Positions 1 through 13,192 of a stretch of 64,000 bases of DNA are shown piece by piece. Positions within the stretch are counted from its first letter, which is position 1. Every line of letters starts with the position of its first letter. Location: assembly GCA_904066235.2 (NCBI GenBank), contig CAJFCV020000003.1:8556001-8620000 (forward strand), in the 5' to 3' direction. This DNA is from Bursaphelenchus xylophilus. Lineage: Eukaryota > Nematoda > Chromadorea > Rhabditida > Aphelenchoididae. The notes beneath the pieces were generated by a model, which was not told the DNA's origin, ran no database searches, and saw only the letters and a program-made list of their open reading frames with translations. Both the position numbers and the translations under genes were made by a program.

Positions 1-2126
<2,126 letters not shown>

Positions 2127-2937
2127 AGACTGAGGTTGCCAGTGGATTTTCCGGTTCATATTTGTAGATGTCACTGATTTTTTGATTTTAAAAATAAATT
2201 ATAAGAAAAAAGAAAGGATGATATAAAACAGGGCTGAAGAAGTGTGACAGACCTCTGGATGTCTTGTACATGTCTTGTAGTTATCCTAGGCCAAAGCATT
2301 CTTATTTTTCTCAAATTGCACCCTAATGGTTCTTTGAGCCTAAACTTGTTAGCACATCTTTTATCCTGAGACCTCATCATGTTCGCTTCATCTCCAGTTC
2401 TGACGTTTGCGGGCCAAACTAGCCACAGGATATCAATTTTCTCGCCAAAAAACTTGCTTCAAATATCTTTTACTGCATTTTTTACAAATGCCCTCAAACT
2501 TTTTGTTCATTCATGCCAAAAATCTCTCCTAAATCCTTTCAACAGTCAATAAAACTGCAATATGTTTCCAATTGGCTTTATAAAAAGGCGTTGGAAGTAA
2601 AATAAATAAAGTGAGGTCTTTAAAGATCAACAGGAAGAACATGTAACCTTTGGCATCGCAAATAAAAACTCGAGATTTCAGTCTTTCTCCTGAGGGCAAA
2701 AGATAATAAAAACGAACAAAAATAGAAAGCAATTCAAAGAGAGATCGGCGAAGGATCAATGGGAATTAAGAGACGGCGGGTGGAGTCACCTGGTGCCAGA
2801 TCCCGGCCGTATGGCCGGAGGCGGAAAACAACGAAATGCACGGAAAATCCATCGCTTTTTTTGTTTATCGCTGAAGAAAGAGGCTTCTGGAAAGGTCGCA
2901 ATTTTTTGCAAATCCTGATTTTTGAGCAGTACGAGCA
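2127..2937. other. Intergenic region with the ymel-1 3' UTR
   Basis: Holds the poly(A) signal of the protease gene at 2193-2198, then AT-rich sequence. An open frame at 2759-2950 with a basic run (KRRR...GRRRK) overlaps the next gene's start region, but it has no recognisable domain and I do not call it. A TTTGAGCAG acceptor-like site lies just before the ATG at 2938. Confidence 0.5.
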
Positions 2938-4258
2938 ATGGCAAGAGTAATTGTATTGAGAAGTAAGATTTTTAAGCTAATCGAATGTTTGATCAAAAAG
3001 CCAATTTTTTGTCGAAAAATTAAAAGTGAATTTTTAGACGACGACGATGACTACATTCCGGAGAATTACATTGTAAAAAAGAACGGGAAAACCTACCGTC
3101 CAATCTCCAGACGGCAAATTCTCCATCAAGATGACGAGGAGGACCTGGATTTCCGAAGTATCAGACCATTTTCGAAATTAAGTGGGTCTCCGTTGACTGA
3201 TTTTTTTACTCCAGAAAAAAAATTTGGCCAAAGAAAATTAAAATTTTCAGCCCACCGAAAGCACACAGTTCCCGAGTTCTCTCACCGTCTCGAGGATCAG
3301 TTCTGCCATCACGACGACACAATTGTTCTGAAATGCAATTTCACTGGTTACCCAATGCCAGAAGTCGTATGGTAAAGACGGTCCTTAAACTTTTAGTTAA
3401 AATTAACCCACTGCAAAATTCCTTTTTAATTCTAACTGTATACTGGCATGAATAGTACATTTTGTTTCTAATCTAAGTATTCATGCCAATGCACTCTATA
3501 AAACTTTGAAAACTTTCAGGTTCAAGGGACAAACACCCATTTTTAATGAGATGCGACGCACTGTGCACACCAGCGACAATTCTACAGAGGTAAGAATTGG
3601 GAATTGACTTATATTTAGCAAATCGTAAGGGTTTTTAGTAACTTTGTGAATATAATTTTCAAATTTCAAAATAAAGTAAAGAGTAAAAAGAAATTTTGGT
3701 GAAACACATTCCTCGCTTTTCAGCTCTGCATCTTCAACGCCAACAAAGAAGATGGCGGATTTTATTCCTGCCGCATTGAGAATGATATGGGGGTGAGAGA
3801 GACAAGTTGCCATGTCCATATTGGAGATACTGGAAAGTTGCCGGGGAAGCTGGCGAAACTCGAAGCGGCGATAAATTACCGGTGAGTTTGTCGCCACATT
3901 TTTATGGGCGGTTTTCTCAAATGACCCCTTTAAAAATTTTTCCGTATATTTTATGAAAGCTTTTTTTTAATTTTCGGAAAATTTTAATTTGTGCTTTGCG
4001 GGAGCCGTGATGTTTATAAAGATGCAAAAAAAACTAAAAATAGCGTCAAATGTTTGCAAAGATTGGCCTAAAAAACTGGATGAGACCTCAAAGGCTTGAC
4101 CTAAATCAATGTTTATGCTGGGCCAATTCGCATCAAAAACCTACTAATTTCACAGTAATTTCCGTTTTCTTTTCTATACCTTGATTTTCAGAACCTACCG
4201 GAACGCTCTCTACACTCCCTCGTACACTTACTCCAGGTTCCCAGGCACATGGCGATGA
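2938..4258 (+). CDS. Single immunoglobulin I-set domain protein
   Basis: Exons read as 2938-2962, 3037-3371, 3520-3589, 3724-3881 and 4192-4258, with phases agreeing at every junction. The intron at 2963-3036 is inferred; skipping it would leave an open but implausible stretch. A further small intron may sit near 3182-3250. The protein starts with an acidic/basic disordered stretch (DDDDYIPENY, QDDEEDLDF). It then carries one I-set Ig domain with Cys in LKCNFTGYP, the Trp in VVWFKG, and the DGGFYSCRIEN motif with the second Cys. A short Tyr-rich tail ends in FPGTWR. No signal peptide is visible, so an intracellular, muscle-type I-set protein is as likely as a secreted one. An acceptor-like TTTGAGCAG 8 nt before the ATG suggests trans-splicing. 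A poly(A) signal lies near 4392. The exact orthologue is not recognised. Confidence 0.75.
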
Positions 4259-5160
4259 AGAATACGTTGGAAAATTAAATTTGCATGCATAAATTTATTA
4301 CGCCGATTCTCTATGCACATTCAAGTTTGCGTGAACAAGAATTCTGGATGACTGCTTTTACAAATCTGTAAAATGATTTTGAAATACTGTAAATAAACAA
4401 TTGAAACAAAAGGTCGTAAGACATTAAGACGTAGAAGTTTATTTTTGAAATTGTAGTTATTTGAGTAGTATATATAGCGTATTACAAAACAATAGTTAGA
4501 TTTTGTAAGAAAAGTATTTTATCGGTAGTATATGCAATATAATGTATAATAAGTGAAAGCATTGGGAAAACTAAAGCAATTCGAATGAAATATGTAGCAT
4601 ATAAAATTACCAGACATTGTTTTCTAGATTATGTTGTAATTAAAATTCTACAGGACCCAAGGAATTGGTAATTGGCTACACAAGGCAGATTGTGATGACA
4701 AAGTGCAGAAAAATTTGCATCATAGAAATATATATGAGAACAAGGGTAAAATGGATAATAATAAATAATCATTAATTTTCTTGTCTTGATGCCGATTAAT
4801 ACAGGTCGTTTTGGACTGATGACATCTCTTAAGGATCACAAGACTTTCGTTTTTTTTCTTCACACTGCAATCACAAAGAAGGTAATTTTTAGTGGTTCTC
4901 AATTTTATATTTCTGGATAAGTTACTTCCTTCTATCAACTTTCTTGATTATTCCGGCTTCATTTTACAAATTCTTCTGTAACGGAAAAGTCAATCACAAT
5001 TTCAAGACTAGAATATGCAGGCATACATATAATGATTCCGCAAAAAACACGTTTATGTTAGACTACAATGCATACTAATATCTGCATTAGATATTACAAT
5101 TAATAAAATCGTTAAACAAACGAAATAAATATTAATAAAATATAAAATACACACCACAAT
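4259..5160. other. Convergent intergenic region
   Basis: AT-rich 3' flanks of the Ig gene (+) and the Psq factor (-). Poly(A)-type AATAAA sites occur at 4392-4397 on the + strand, and on the - strand just downstream of 5161. No further gene seen. Confidence 0.5.
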
Positions 5161-8100
5161 CTACTGAATCTGCCCGATTACACCCATATTGTTCAGAGCC
5201 ATTGCACTTAGCACTCGTTTAAAATGGTCGTTCAAGGCTTGAAGTCGATTTGCATCCATCATCGTAACATTTGGCATCAGAAATGGACTGGTTGGGAAGA
5301 TGTTACACGGCGATCCAAGGGTCTCAGAATTGTCACTGTCAAAGGAATTGCTCTGTTGTTGAACGGGCTTCCTCGCTCTCTCCTTGACTTTGTATTCGAG
5401 GGTTGAATGGGGAACGCCGAAGAAGCTTCCAGCACGATGGACTGACATCTCACCGGCTCGAACGGCTTGGACTGCTCGATCCAGGGCGCTCTTTTCGTAA
5501 CGCCTGCAACACAGAGGCTAAAGAATAGGGACCGTTTTTTTTAAAAACATAATTATCTTTACTGGTCTTATAGGAAACGCTTCTCAATGCTAAAAAATAT
5601 AAATATAATCAAGCAATTTTTTGGAACGGCATAGATATTGATCGACATTTGCTGCCGGAAAATCAAGGAATTTCGGTCGTACGTTGTCAGTTCTCCTATG
5701 GCTTTAAAAATCTTGAAAATCCTTTGCGATAATTTGTGCCGAGCATTGCCTTACCTGTACATCGCATTCTTAGCGCTAGCCTTTTGATCTGACAAGTGGT
5801 ATGTATGTATAGTGAATATATAGTAAATTCGTTAAGGTTTGACACATCTATGATCCCTTCCTCTTACCTATATTGCCCTCTCTTCGGCCTGGTCGGCTTT
5901 GTTTCTCTTTCCATTGGAGAGCTCCTTTGTGAACACGTTACATTCATGTTTGGCACACTGCCATTCCGAGTGAACGCCTTGTTACTCGCATAAATTTGGC
6001 GTAACAATAATCCTTGTACAATAGCAGCTTGACTGCTGGTTTGCTCAGACAGTAATGGAGCTGTAGTTTGAAGTCTTACAAGTTGGTTATAATACAGTTG
6101 GCTGATCTCTGCAGGTGACCGGAGAGGCTGAGAAGTCATCGATAAAATCGCTGAACTTGTTGGATTAGTTGAACTTGTTGTTTGCGCGGTATATTGAATC
6201 GGCATTGCAGTGCTAAAAAGTTACATGATATACGATTTATACGTTCTTTTTTGGGAATTTTTATTACTGTTTCAGTACTGTCTAACTCTCACCTCCTGTT
6301 TCAATAAATATTTCACAAAAGTTTAAAAATGAGAAATTGAGTCTACGATACTTTGAACTGTTTCTCAACGAAGTCTAGAATTTTAAAACAAATTTACCGG
6401 TTGGGTAGCAGGTCCTTCAAAGTTCATACTTTCATAATACTTTGCGGAAAATTAGGGCACTGTGAGGAGAATAGTGATCTTTGAGTGAAAAGAGAATGTC
6501 AAAAAACAAATTGCAGATAGAATATGCACTGAAATAAAGACCAAAGCAGGGAAGTCAATGCAAAAAGACTAAATTTCTTCAACCGTTGTAAAACATAAAA
6601 AAAACTGCCAAAAACAACACTTCGAAAAGGTGAAAGCAAAGATTTTCCGTTTTTTAAAGATCATCTGTCCAGACAAAACTAAGTTTTGCGAAACTTTTAG
6701 CTCGCGCTTTCAAGACTCAATTCAACGGTGTTTCATGACAAGCAAGAATCAGAAAGAGAATCTGTGAAATCCGCCTACCAATAACGCATACTTGAGTCGA
6801 TAGACACTTGAACAAAGATCACAAGTATAGGTGGTAATCGGGCCGGGCCTGAGTTGATTTGAAAAAGCCCCGGGCTCTCCTGACAGCTTCGGCCCGGCCC
6901 GACTGCCACTTATAATCACGAGAAGTGTAAAAAAGGGCCGTAGAAACATAGAAATAATTTCCTTTCAAGGAAGAAAATATCTGAAATTCCCATCTCAATG
7001 TTGAAGAAAAAAAGATCAAGTTTCTGGCTGTCTAATAACCCCTAACTTTTTTAATTAAACGACGATCCTTTAATTCCGCTATGGCTCTCTAGGCCTCCAT
7101 TACAACCCGTTACAGTATCAACGCCCTACAGTATCCTTACCAGCTACTCTCCTCGACACTTCTTCGTCCACTCAGGCCGTCCAATTTGTAAATCTTGTTG
7201 CGCAACGTGGAGCGCGGGATACCGTACACAACGGAGGCTCGTCTCGTCCCGATCCGGCCACTGCGTATGTCCTGAAAATTTGAAATGGAAATTTAAAATT
7301 TTTGTGAAAAATTTTTGGGCCATGACTCGATTAATTAACACCTGTGGGGGCATCTACGGTATTCACTCCCCGAAAACAACACAAATATTAATGAACTTTC
7401 GTGCATGCGGGATGCGGGAAAGCACTCTGATCCAGGTGTTTCCAGCGCTTCTGGCCGCGCTCACGTTTCTGTCGGCCCCGAATAGGGAGTTAATCATTTT
7501 TTGGACACTACCGTAAGAGGCTTCTGGGCCGCCAAAAAAAGTGGAGAAAGTTATTTCTGGAGTTGTGAATCGTAAATTTATTTTGTGTGACTTCTACGGT
7601 AATACAGTTGATAAATGCCAAACATTAGAATATTATGTTACAAAAAATCAGACAAACAGAAAAATTTTATACATAGTTTGTAATCTGCTATGTCGGGGTT
7701 ACTGAAAATATAATAAGCACGATTACTGATACTTTACTAAAGAAAAGTGTCGTTGGATCTCTTTGGAGTAAGATAGTGAGAGTTCTCAAATCTCTAGCAT
7801 GCAACTTGCCTCGCTTACAAGGGAATGGACTTTATGTGTAAATCGATTTTGGCTTGGGACCTAGTCAGATCGAAAGGTGTGTGGTAGTCGATTATTCACT
7901 TGGGGGGAAATCTCTGCGCGGGGCTTCAAAGCCGAGAAAATCGGCTTCAAAGTTTGGACGAAAATCAAAGGATAGGGATCCCAGAAAAGGAGCAACAAAA
8001 AGTGTGAAGCAGTGGCCGAGTGGTCAGTGCGCTCGCTTTTTGCGCAAAAGGTTGCAGGTTCGAATATTTCCAAGCTCAAATAATCATTTATCGTTTTTAC

Positions 8101-9870
8101 TTTTGCTTTCTTCGTGATAATCCGGCTGTACATTTAAAAAAAGGGTATAGAAAAAAAAGTTAACATAATGGGAAGTTGTTTTTGAATACATCAGGTTGAT
8201 GGTGTGCCCTGCGCTCTAAAACTGTAAAGGGAAGGTGCGAAGCCGTTGAAAATGGAAAAGTTCCGTTTAAAATATACTTCTTGCATCCATAATCGATTTC
8301 AGGGGAAAAAATAATAGAAGTTTTTGTCTAAAAAAGTTATGAATGGAAGCAGATTCGAACTTGCGACCTTTTGCGCAAAAAGCGAGCGCACTGACCACTC
8401 GGCCACTGCCTTTTCTGGGATCCCTATCCTTTGATTTTCGTCCAAACTTTGAAGCCGATTTTCTCGGCTTTGAAGCCCCGCGCAGAGATTTCCCCCCAAG
8501 TGAATAATCGACTACCATACACCTTTCGATCTGACTAGGTCCCAAGCCAAAATCGATTTACACATAAAGTCCATTCCCTTGTTAGTCTTCGTTATACCGA
8601 CACCCCTCTACAACAAAGTCTGGTGCAAGAAAATCAATCTATAATCAACAATTTCACAAAGTAATTCGAGAACAAAAAGGAAAAGGTAACGTAACCATGA
8701 CAAGAAGTTTCGTAAAACCTTGCTGTTTGTTGTACAGAGGTCTCACAGTCTTACAGAAAACCCCTTTACAAAAACCAATTTTTAAAATATAAAATTACAT
8801 TCTCAAAAAGAAACCCTACAAAAAACTGCGAAAAGTTTCCACAATACCACCATTTTAAAAGGTTGCGCAATCGTTTCACTATAAACCATCATTTCTCGGA
8901 AATCCAATGAATAATTACCTCCTCATCAACACTACAAGTCAAAAATTACTACCTCCAATGTCAATTTTGAATATTTAAAATGACGCTACAAAATACAGAA
9001 CATGTCTTGAGAAATGGAATGGGTGTAAACCGTAAATCGCGGGGGTTTTGGGTATTTTTGGGACAAATAAGGAAAGAATGTTTAATTACTGTAGGCGGGC
9101 ATGGAATGGGAAAGTTGATCAGAGACGAATTTTGGAGTTTTACGTTCTTTGAAAAAATGGCAAGGAACTTTGGAAAACAGACATGTCAACATACAGGTCG
9201 GCACAACACCGTGGAAGTCAAACTCGACTACTCAATGTCTTTGACAACGAAAGTGGCTAAAATTGTCTTAAAATTTTGCATCAGGTGATTCTGAGGCGCA
9301 TATTAATTTTTTTAAATGCAAAATTATTTTTCGGTTTCTTAAAATTCGACCTTTATTTCCAACCTTATACTTACTTGCACCGCTGCATCCAAATCTGCTT
9401 GGCTGTATTGCTTTCTTCCAGGGATTGCATTCATCATATTTCTCGCAACATTTTGCGCGTGAAGCTGTTGCAACCTTAGATTGTAAAGTCTCTGTAAATC
9501 CACTTGAGTGTCTGCAGTAGAGACCTGAGATTGAAGGTACGACGATGCAGTAGTGGTGGTTACCGTATCCAAATCTGGCATGGCATCCAAGCTTTTCTCA
9601 TCGAGAGCTCCGGCTGGGAATATCCCTGAAATTTCAGGGTTTAATGTATAATAATATACAGATTTAAAACCAAAAGTTTAGCTTTCTAGTGTTATGGTAG
9701 ATTTGTAGATGTTCACAAGCATTTAGGGTTGTTAGGACCGCTATAAACTTAAACAAAATACCTTGGGATTCATTGTTTCCGAAGGGCTCGTTGAGAATTG
9801 GACTTTTGTTATTTTTGGGTTCATAACTCTGATGTTCTGTTATAAGTTCAAGAGTAGGTATTGGGCTCAT
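5161..9870 (-). CDS. mblk-1: MBLK-1/E93-type transcription factor with two Psq (pipsqueak) HTH domains
   Basis: DNA-binding regulator related to insect E93/Mblk-1 and nematode MBLK-1. Exons (minus strand): 9870-9762, 9625-9375, 7271-7141, 6212-5868, 5503-5161. Every phase closes, giving 392 residues. The first Psq domain is split across exons 2/3 (KQYSQADLDAAVQ, then GIPRSTLRNKIYKL). The second is split across exons 4/5 (RYEKSALDRAVQ, then AGSFFGVPHSTLEYKVKERA). The linker is Ser/Thr/Gln-rich. The start ATG at 9870 is preceded by a TTTCAG acceptor ending at 9875, only 4 nt upstream. This fits a trans-spliced first exon, although an upstream cis exon is not excluded. Introns 2 (2.1 kb) and 3 (0.9 kb) contain transposon relics. 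Assignment rests on the two Psq motifs, which are very characteristic. Confidence 0.88.
6826..6914. mobile_element. Short hAT-like MITE relic rich in GGCCCG
   Basis: An 89-bp block in intron 3 of the Psq factor. Imperfect terminal inverted repeats read TATAGGTGGTAATCGGGCC at the left and, on the complement, TATAAGTGGCAGTCGGGCC at the right. Flanks ATCACAAG (6818-6825) and ATCACGAG (6915-6922) look like an 8-bp target duplication with one change. The GC-rich core resembles the larger element at 31485-32044. Confidence 0.55.
8005..8072 (+). pseudogene. tRNA-like module (left arm)
   Basis: Box A TGGCCGAGTGG at 8013-8023 and box B GGTTCGAAT starting at 8057 have Pol III promoter spacing and Ser/Leu-type D-arm wording. 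A CTTT/AAAG stem holds a 7-nt loop. The T-stem does not pair well and no variable arm is seen, so this is not a normal tRNA gene. Confidence 0.5.
8345..8411 (-). pseudogene. tRNA-like module (right arm)
   Basis: Inverted partner of the copy at 8005-8072, with the same box A (complement of 8395-8405) and AGTTCGAATCT as box B. It retains a CTGCTTCCA 3' end whose CTGCTTC complements the GAAGCAG before box A in the other arm. The T-arm is degenerate. The divergence from the left arm lies mostly at the tRNA ends. Confidence 0.5.
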
Positions 9871-9874
9871 CTGT

Positions 9875-12800
9875 CTGAAATTGCAAAAAAATTATTTGAT
9901 TAGCAACATTGGAACAAAATAGAGTTCAAAGTTGAGGGTAATACGGTCATAAAAATTCAGACAGATGTATTTTAAAATATTTTTTAAGCAATGAAATTTC
10001 TGACATACGTAAATCGGAGAAAAAATCAAAATTTTCCCAAATTTTGACGTAAAAATCTATATCCTTTGCTAAGCGCGAGCCAAAAATCTTTCATATAATT
10101 TTGAGAAAATTTCAGTCGATCTTTCGATCTTCAGCCAAATTTAATCGTCAAGCTTTGAAAACTACTAACTTTTTTTAACCCTCACATTTCCCCTCCCCAA
10201 AATTCCCACCCAAGTCGGTGTTCCCAAAAAAAATCGGCGAATGGCCTGAAAATTTGATTGAAGTTAACAGAAATCTTCCCCGGCCTTGTGAAAAAGGACA
10301 TCAAATGATGCCGCAGTTTTTACAAGAAACCCGCTAAAAAGTACCCGCTATTTTACATACGCTTCGGAGAAAAAAGTTGCGGGAATTTTGGTTTGGAGAG
10401 GGCTTCAGGTCCCGGGAATTGGAGAGATTCTCATTGAATCACAAGGATTTTGGAGAACTTTTTTGAGCTGGGGATATTGTAATGGACAAATTATGGGGAA
10501 AATCACAGAAAAAGTGGTGATAAAAATGTAAAACATGCAGATAGAAGTTTTTTAAATCGATAGACCACAAACAAAAGGTTATAAAAAGTTTAAAAATTCT
10601 AAACTACGAATTTGGAGAGTCTCCAAACTCAAAATAAAAATTTTTTAAAAGTTTAAAAACAAACAAATTTAGTCATCAAAATTACTGTAATCCTTCGATA
10701 ATCCCAATTTTTTAAACATTTCCAAAAATCTACAGTAGCCCGTCAATATGTAAATTGAAGAAATTGCTTAAAATGTTCGCCCAAAGCCATTTAAATGTTC
10801 GCCCAAAGCCAAAATGAATTGATTTCCTCGAAATTGGCCAAATCTCTGACGCATCCCACGCATGAAATCATCTTGGATTTTGTTTTGAATTGCGGGAAAA
10901 TTAAGACCAAAATTAGGCCAAGCTGAGCAATTGGCAGGGATTTTTTTGGTGAGACAAGGAGAGCAATCAATTTTTTGTATCAAAAGCGGGGTTCAAAAAT
11001 TTGGGATGGCACTGTGATTTGAGCGAATCGGCTATTTTACGCCATAAATAAAATGTTCTGACACGGTGAAAAAAAGAAAATTGTAGAGTTTCGGCTTTTA
11101 GATTTTTCTTCAAATTTTGTGTATGTTTACTTCAGATGATGAACATTAATTTCTGAAAACTTTACTTCGCACCTTTCACATACGGCCGAGATATTCCAAG
11201 CTAAGCCCACCAAATTTTTTATTTGTAATTTGACTTGTCCCAAGTTTCTGCAACCTCACGGGACAACACTCTGAGCATCCAAAAATTACCGTACACTCCA
11301 AAAAAAAGGCTCCAAAAGCCAGCAGAAAAAAGTGAAATTATTAATCCATTCGTCCGATTTCGGACCGAATTTTTATGGCCATAAAAATTGAATTGATATT
11401 CGAAGAAATTTTGATAGGCCGAGCGTTTCCCCCCAAATACAATAATCGAATACATTTATATTATACGTTCAAGGCCTATTCAGAGTATAAAAAACTGCTT
11501 GGAACCGGTCGTTTTGTATGGGGACGGCCACGGGACCTAATACGCATAGAATATGGGGGTAGGGAAGGATAAAAGAAAGAAAGAAGGTGATAAAAATCGG
11601 AAAGCAAAAATTATTTAGAGTAAAATAAAAAAAATATAGTATCATCTTCGTATAGCAACTGTCCGCCATTTTCGGCAGATCTGGAAAATTGACTTTAGTC
11701 GGTAACTTTTAATAGGTGTCAAATTTCGATTCCAAATCTCACACATGTCCACATCTCCACATGAACATTTATATTTATCCTTAAAAACGCCAAAATTCGG
11801 TCAATTTCCAAAAAATTTGTCTTCAAAATTCCGGCTCTTCCCGTCATAATAATGTCACCTATTTACGCCCAATCAAGATACCAAAAAATGAGAGAAATTA
11901 CCATTCTAATTGCATAAATTTGGGGTGAAAATTGACAATAAAAACAAAAGGAATCCCCGCGGACTACGGTACGGATCGGGAATTATTGGGCATGCGAAAA
12001 GCGGAATTGGCCATTAAATGAAAAGTGTTCCCCCCGAAAACCTGCCGGAAGTCTTCGAAAATATTTGTTTTAATAATAATTTTCTGATCTGGATGGGAAC
12101 CGCGATGGCCGAGAATCCCGAACAAATGGGCCAATTTTTGTGGTGCAGCGTTAACGGAACGCACGCAAAGTACAGTAGGAACGGAGAGGGTGTAATGTGT
12201 TCCGAAATTCAGGAATTTTCGGAAGGTTCTCGAAAATTTAGATCTGAATGGCAATAAAGAAGAAAAGATGGTATCAATATGTCGGGAAAATAGTCAGCAC
12301 TTTCGAAAATTGCATCACCGCCGAGAAATGAATTGTATTGCGACAAAAACAAATTGCTTTTTATTTCAGCGACACAGTTGGCGACATTGCGCTCACTATT
12401 TTCCCGACAGACTGATATAAAAACTGTAGGTGCAAAGCAATAATCAGACTGCAAAAATTAGATTTTCTGCCAAGATTTTATGACTTATCAGCCCAGCCCA
12501 CAGGTCAATTCTATAAATTTTTGGCCTGCGTTTTGCAGAACTATCCGAGAAATTTGCCGATCTTTGCAAGGAAGATTTTTTGGCCACAGGCACCTGTGAA
12601 AAGTTTGCAACAGCCGGGATCTTCAACCTTGTTGTTTTTATGCGGAAATCAGTTTCTGAAAATGATGCCTCGAAATTGAAGAAATCTCACTATCAGAATT
12701 TATTTACTACAGTAATACCACACACCTTTTTAAACTCTCACCATTACCCCTCTTCGCTTTATACGACCATAAATGTTAGGCTTCCATTTCTATTCCAAGT

Positions 12801-13192
12801 AACCGTATTTCTGAACAATTTTTTGATTATCTCCTCCTCAACTTCATGTTTATTCGTACTTATTTGGTTATTTCCCGTCTATATTCCTATTCCCAAATTG
12901 ACAATTACTCGTCTGCCGCGGTATTCTTTAATAATTTTCCGAATTTTTTTTTGGTCTGACGTTGTTAATGGGGCTCTTTTTCTCGATAAAATTACAAGCG
13001 ATTATGGTTAGCACTCGTGTTTAGTGCGTTTTAAAAACGTCAGAAATTTCGTTTTTTGTTTTTATTTTTACTCAAAAATTTCGAAAAAATCGTTTTTTCC
13101 ACTAAAAAATCGAATTTTCTCTCACTAAAAGCTTTATTACTTTCCCAATTGGAAATTATTAAAAATTTGATTAACAATCAAAAAATTAAAAA
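9875..13192. other. Intergenic region, no confident gene
   Basis: AT-rich, with only unsupported open frames (for example 11964-12254 on the minus strand and 12580-13011 on the plus strand). A 20-odd-bp direct duplication containing TGTTCGCCCAAAGCCA lies at about 10770-10814. A MITE lies at 12280-12409. Promoter sequence for the Psq factor is expected just above 9875. Confidence 0.4.
12280..12409. mobile_element. Small MITE with TGTCGGGAAAATAGT inverted ends
   Basis: A 130-bp block bounded by TGTCGGGAAAATAGTCAGC at the left and the complement of TGTCGGGAAAATAGTGAGC at the right. The interior has no coding capacity. The target duplication is not clear. The ends resemble a common nematode MITE type, but that match is from memory. 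Confidence 0.6.

Larger units (their letters stand above)
7818..8581. mobile_element. Long-inverted-repeat element with CAAGG termini and tRNA-like modules
   Basis: A 764-bp fold-back element in intron 2 of the Psq factor. The arms, about 240 bp each (roughly 7818-8060 and 8345-8581), are near-identical in inverted orientation. Each begins CAAGGGAATGGACTTTATG. The element is flanked by TTA (7815-7817 and 8582-8584), a 3-bp target duplication. Near its inner end each arm contains a tRNA-like segment with box A TGGCCGAGTGG. The unique centre (about 8140-8340) has no open frame. The termini and the 3-bp duplication match the element at 45169-46296. No transposase is present, so it is non-autonomous; PIF/Harbinger-type mobilisation is a guess from the TTA duplication. 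Confidence 0.82.

Noticed and set aside
8005..8072. Functional tRNA gene
   Set aside because: Boxes A and B are present but the T-stem and acceptor do not pair; treated as tRNA-like.
11964..12257. Overlapping open frames on both strands
   Set aside because: Both frames are equally open and neither has splice or motif support; likely chance in a GC-richer patch.
12580..13011. 143-codon plus-strand open frame
   Set aside because: AT-rich low-complexity hydrophobic sequence, no acceptor-type leader, no domain and no codon-like pattern.
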